From JAFGBH01 sp964430915 (GTDB lineage Bacteria; Desulfobacterota; Syntrophia; Syntrophales; UBA2210), in NCBI GenBank assembly GCA_964430915.1, contig CAYSHT010000091.1, forward strand, positions 1 through 9,311: a stretch of DNA of 9,311 nucleotides, read 5' to 3'. The notes below the pieces were generated by a model, which did not search any database, was not told where the DNA came from, and saw only the letters and a list, made by a program, of their open reading frames with translations. Below are positions 5,925 through 9,311 of the stretch, one piece after another. Position 1 is the stretch's first letter; each line of letters starts with the position of its first letter. Made by a program: the position numbers and the translations under genes.

Positions 5925-8135
5925 ATGAAAATGGATAGGGATCCGAAAGAACTCAAAAAGCGCCGCAGAGAACGGATAATTATACTTGTTACCATAGCGG
6001 TCATAATTATTCTTACCTATATCGAGAGATATCTTTCCGGAATCGAAGAGTTTCTGCCCCTTTCCGATGAGGTCCTGATTTTTGGTCTTATTAACATAAA
6101 CCTGATCCTGATTATTCTCCTCATTTTTCTCATCGTGAGAAACTTCGTCAAGCTGATATTTGAAAGAAGGAGGGGAATCCTCGGTTCGAAGCTCCAGACA
6201 AAACTCGTTGTTGCCTTTGTCAGCTTATCACTGATTCCCACGATAGTGCTGTTCCTCGTGGCGATTCAATTTCTGTCATACAGTATAGAAAGCTGGTTTG
6301 ATATCGCAACGGGGAAGGCCCTGAATTCATCGCTTGAAGTGGCACAGACCTATTACCAGCAAAAGTCGGAGAACGTGAGATACTCCGCAAAAAAGATCAG
6401 TTTCGAAATCACGGAAAGAAAGCTCTACGAACAAGAACAATCGAATTATCTAAAAACCTACCTCGAAGAGCGACAGAACAATCTTAACCTGGGACCAATT
6501 GAGGTGCGGTTTGACAACAGAAAGGAAAGCCTGTTCCTCAAGGATCAGAACAATCCTGACATTCTCCCGCCCGAATTTACTCCGAAGACCCTGGAAGATG
6601 TCTTTATGGGAAATGAGGTGTCGAATGTTCAGTCGACGGAAATGGGAGACCTGATATCGGGAATAGCGCCCCTCTATTCCAGTTTCAGTCCCAGAGAAGT
6701 TATCGGCATCGTAGCCGTCAGCCATCACATAAATAAGAATCTCATCGATAAAATATCCGTGATTGCCAAGACATCCGAGGAATACAAGCAGCTGAAGCTC
6801 CTGAAGAATCCGATTAAATTAAGCTATATTATAACCCTCTTTATCGTAATGCTCCTCATCACTTTTTCCGCTACCTGGTTTGGCCTTTTCCTGGCAAAGG
6901 GCATTACCGTGCCCATCCATGACCTTGCCGAAGCGACACACGAAATATCTCACGGTAATCTCGATTACCAGATCGATGTTCTGGCCGAAGACGAGATAGG
7001 AGTGCTCGTGGACTCCTTCAATCAGATGACGAAGAACCTCAAAGAGAGCAGTGAGGGTTTGAAAGAGGCAAATATAGACCTCGAACAGCGCGGGAAGTAT
7101 ATGGAAACTGTTCTTCGTAATGTCTCGGCGGGAGTTATCTCTATCGACGGAGCAGGTGTCATAAGCACCATTAACAGCGCCGCTGAAAAAATGCTGGCCA
7201 TAAAAACCGAAAAGGTTCTCAACAGACGATTCGACGAGGTATTAAAACCGGAACAATACGAAATGGTAAATGAGTTTATCAGTGAGCTGGAAGAGAGCGG
7301 AAGCGATTCCCTTGAAAAACAGGTTCAGCTTATACTTAAAGACAGGATACTGACGATTCTCGCCTCGACCACGGTACTGAGAGATGATGACAAACGATAC
7401 CTGGGCCTCGTCGTCGTTTTTGAAGACCTCACACAACTGCAAAGGGCTGAGAGGGTGGCGGCATGGCGTGAGGTGGCGAGGAGAATAGCCCATGAAATAA
7501 AAAATCCCCTCACCCCGGTCAAGCTTTCCGCCGAACGATTGCAGAGAAAATACAGCGATAGAATAGACGGTCCAGACAGTTCCGTGTTTAAAGAGTGCAC
7601 AAAGACAATAATCGATCAGGTGGAAGTCCTTAAAAACATGGTGAATGAGTTTTCACGATTTGCCAGAATGCCCGTAACCAAGCCCACACCGAACGACCTG
7701 AATGCCGTTATCGAAGACTCTATAATCTTCTATCAGGATGCACACAAGGGCATTGAATTTCATTTTGAACGAGGAGAAAACATTCCAACGTTAAACATAG
7801 ACAGGGAGCAGATGAATAGGGTAATGATCAACATTCTGGACAATGCCGTGGCAGCAGTTTCAACTCATGGCAAAGAGAAAAGGATTGATGTCGGCACCTA
7901 TTATGATGATGGTTCGCGGAAGGCAACGATAGAGGTAAGGGATAATGGTCCGGGTATAGAGCCGAAAGATAAGATGAAACTCTTCGAACCCTATTTCTCC
8001 AGAAAGAAATCGGGAACAGGTCTCGGCCTTGCCATTGTCGATTCGATAATCTCCGATCACAGCGGCTCCGTGAGCGTCAGGGACAACATTCCGAAAGGAA
8101 CTGCTATAATAATTGAGTTACCCGTTGTGACATAG
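5925..8135 (+). CDS. ntrY: NtrY-like membrane sensor histidine kinase
   Basis: 736 residues with the NtrY architecture. Three membrane segments near the N terminus (about 18-34, 49-72, 93-117) precede an extracytoplasmic domain (about 118-298), and a fourth segment follows (about 299-323). Then come HAMP (about 324-376), a short coiled linker, PAS (about 390-500), and the HisKA domain with phosphoacceptor H523 in RRIAHEIKNPLTP. The ATPase domain has N box NRVMINILDNA (631-641), G1 DNGPGI (673-678), F box LFEPYF (686-691) and G2 SGTGLGLAI (696-704). All catalytic boxes look intact. It should autophosphorylate and pass phosphate to the regulator encoded 9 bp downstream. The signal is unknown: NtrY is linked to nitrogen or redox and envelope control in other bacteria. 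ATG 5925 has a weak ribosome site; ATG 5931 is an alternative. Confidence 0.88.
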   Translation: MKMDRDPKELKKRRRERIIILVTIAVIIILTYIERYLSGIEEFLPLSDEVLIFGLININLILIILLIFLIVRNFVKLIFERRRGILGSKLQTKLVVAFVSLSLIPTIVLFLVAIQFLSYSIESWFDIATGKALNSSLEVAQTYYQQKSENVRYSAKKISFEITERKLYEQEQSNYLKTYLEERQNNLNLGPIEVRFDNRKESLFLKDQNNPDILPPEFTPKTLEDVFMGNEVSNVQSTEMGDLISGIAPLYSSFSPREVIGIVAVSHHINKNLIDKISVIAKTSEEYKQLKLLKNPIKLSYIITLFIVMLLITFSATWFGLFLAKGITVPIHDLAEATHEISHGNLDYQIDVLAEDEIGVLVDSFNQMTKNLKESSEGLKEANIDLEQRGKYMETVLRNVSAGVISIDGAGVISTINSAAEKMLAIKTEKVLNRRFDEVLKPEQYEMVNEFISELEESGSDSLEKQVQLILKDRILTILASTTVLRDDDKRYLGLVVVFEDLTQLQRAERVAAWREVARRIAHEIKNPLTPVKLSAERLQRKYSDRIDGPDSSVFKECTKTIIDQVEVLKNMVNEFSRFARMPVTKPTPNDLNAVIEDSIIFYQDAHKGIEFHFERGENIPTLNIDREQMNRVMINILDNAVAAVSTHGKEKRIDVGTYYDDGSRKATIEVRDNGPGIEPKDKMKLFEPYFSRKKSGTGLGLAIVDSIISDHSGSVSVRDNIPKGTAIIIELPVVT

Positions 8136-8144
8136 GAACAGAAA

Positions 8145-9311
8145 ATGCACAAAACAATACTGATCGTAGATGACGAAGAAAGTATCTGTCAATCGCTGAA
8201 AGGCATACTTTCAGATGAAGGGTATGAGGCATATACCGCAAAGAGTGGTGAGGAATGCCTTGCCGTCATAGACGAAATACTCCCGGATCTTATCTTATTA
8301 GACATTTGGCTTCCGGGAATGGACGGCATCGAGACCCTGAAAGGTGTGAAGGCAAAATACCCCCACATACAGGTTGTCATGATATCAGGGCATGCGACCA
8401 TAGAGTCTGCAGTAACAAGCACCAAGCTTGGTGCATTTGATTTCATCGAAAAACCGCTCTCCCTGGAGAAAGTGGTACTGGTTGCCGATCACGCACTCGA
8501 CCTTGTGCGCCTCGAAGAAGAAAACAGGCTGCTGAGAACCAAATTCAAACAAGACTATGAACTCGACGGGGAAAGTGAATCGATCAGGGAATTAAAAGAA
8601 ATTATCGACATCATATCTCCCACCAATGCCTGGATTCTCATCATGGGAGAAAACGGAACGGGAAAGGAACTCGTGGCACGTTCCCTCCACAAGAAGAGCA
8701 AGAGGGCTAACAAACCATTCATCGAGGTCAACTGTGCCGCCATACCGGAAGAGCTTATAGAAAGCGAACTCTTTGGGCATGAGAAAGGTGCCTTCACCGG
8801 GGCCACAACAAAGAAGAGAGGAAAGTTCGATCTTGCAAATGAGGGCACGATATTTCTCGATGAAGTGGGAGACATGAGCCTCAAAGCCCAGGCAAAGATA
8901 CTGAGGATCCTGCAGGAAAAGAAGTTCGAACGGGTCGGGGGCACGAAAATAATAGGAACGGACGTACGGGTCATTGCGGCGAGTAATAAAGACCTCGAAC
9001 TCGAGATGGAAGAGGGCAGATTCCGGCAGGACCTCTACTATCGCCTGAACGTTATCCCGCTTTACGTTCCTCCCCTGAGAGAGCGAAAGGGTGACATACC
9101 GATATTGATGAGGAGATTCGTCAAAGAATTTTCCCTGAAGGAAGGAATACCGGAGAAAAAGATCACCAAAGGGGTTCTGGAAATTTTAATATCTCATGAC
9201 TGGCCGGGCAATGTGAGAGAATTAAAAAACATTGCAGAACGTCTCTGCATCATGGTTGAGGCAGATACCATTAATGCCGAGGATATACCGCTTTTAGCCA
9301 CGGAAGATCAC
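8145..9311 (+). CDS. ntrX: NtrX-like sigma-54-dependent response regulator (partial, 3' end outside window)
   Basis: 389 codons remain open to the window edge. The receiver domain (about 1-120) has acidic D9, D10 and E11, phosphoacceptor D53 (LILLDIWLPGMDG), S81 and K103. The DIWLPG and VVMISGHATIESAV...DFIEKPLS sequences are more like NtrX than NtrC. The AAA+ domain (about 140-375) has Walker A GENGTGKE (168-175), the sigma-54-contacting GAFTGA loop (215-220), Walker B TIFLDE (235-240), FRQDLYYRLNV with arginine-finger residues, and WPGNVREL sensor 2. The Fis-type DNA-binding helix-turn-helix is expected just beyond the window. AGGA (8134-8137) lies 7 nt before the ATG. It should activate sigma-54 promoters when phosphorylated by the kinase upstream. 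Identification as NtrX rather than another NtrC-family member is likely but not certain. Confidence 0.88.
   Translation, partial: MHKTILIVDDEESICQSLKGILSDEGYEAYTAKSGEECLAVIDEILPDLILLDIWLPGMDGIETLKGVKAKYPHIQVVMISGHATIESAVTSTKLGAFDFIEKPLSLEKVVLVADHALDLVRLEEENRLLRTKFKQDYELDGESESIRELKEIIDIISPTNAWILIMGENGTGKELVARSLHKKSKRANKPFIEVNCAAIPEELIESELFGHEKGAFTGATTKKRGKFDLANEGTIFLDEVGDMSLKAQAKILRILQEKKFERVGGTKIIGTDVRVIAASNKDLELEMEEGRFRQDLYYRLNVIPLYVPPLRERKGDIPILMRRFVKEFSLKEGIPEKKITKGVLEILISHDWPGNVRELKNIAERLCIMVEADTINAEDIPLLATEDH

Noticed and set aside
5921..5938. ATG at 5921 overlapping the DUF4390 stop (ATGA type) as the kinase start
   Set aside because: That frame stops after five codons. The kinase frame begins at 5925 or 5931.

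Overview
This window looks like chromosomal core DNA of a Gram-negative, LPS-making bacterium. The combination of lpxC, a DUF4390 protein, an NtrY/NtrX-type sigma-54 two-component pair and queH points to the Desulfobacterota ('Deltaproteobacteria', for instance a Syntrophales-like lineage). That placement is inferred from gene content and protein flavour, not from a database search. All supported genes lie on the + strand. No mobile element, tRNA, CRISPR array or sign of recent transfer was seen.

Region 1 (1-426) is the end of a ribosomal RNA operon: the 3' end of 23S rRNA, a spacer of about 80 bp without a tRNA, a complete 5S rRNA, and a strong intrinsic terminator.

Region 2 (about 445-3984) is a compact cluster: yebC, ruvC, ruvA, ruvB, queH. 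YebC is a translation or regulatory factor. RuvC, RuvA and RuvB form the complete Holliday-junction resolvasome. QueH makes the last step of queuosine synthesis. Spacings are 26, 0, 16 and about 65 bp. All catalytic residues looked for are present.

Region 3 (3985-4239) is a 255-bp intergenic region. It holds the most interesting signal in the window: a good match to a sigma-54 (-24/-12) promoter, TTGGCATAATTGTTGCT, just before lpxC. About 40 bp upstream of it is an exact match to the IHF consensus, and an inverted repeat lies farther upstream.

Region 4 (4240-9311) is lpxC, a secreted DUF4390 protein, an NtrY-like membrane histidine kinase, and an NtrX-like sigma-54 activator that runs off the end of the window without its DNA-binding domain. 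The 161-bp gap between lpxC and the DUF4390 gene has its own TATAAT box, a strong Shine-Dalgarno before a 7-codon ORF, and small repeats over the DUF4390 ribosome site, so the last three genes probably also have a separate promoter.

The working model, an inference, is that the committed step of lipid A synthesis (LpxC) is transcribed by sigma-54 RNA polymerase, and that the NtrY/NtrX pair encoded downstream is the natural candidate to activate it, forming an autoregulatory envelope-control circuit. The other genes are ordinary housekeeping genes.
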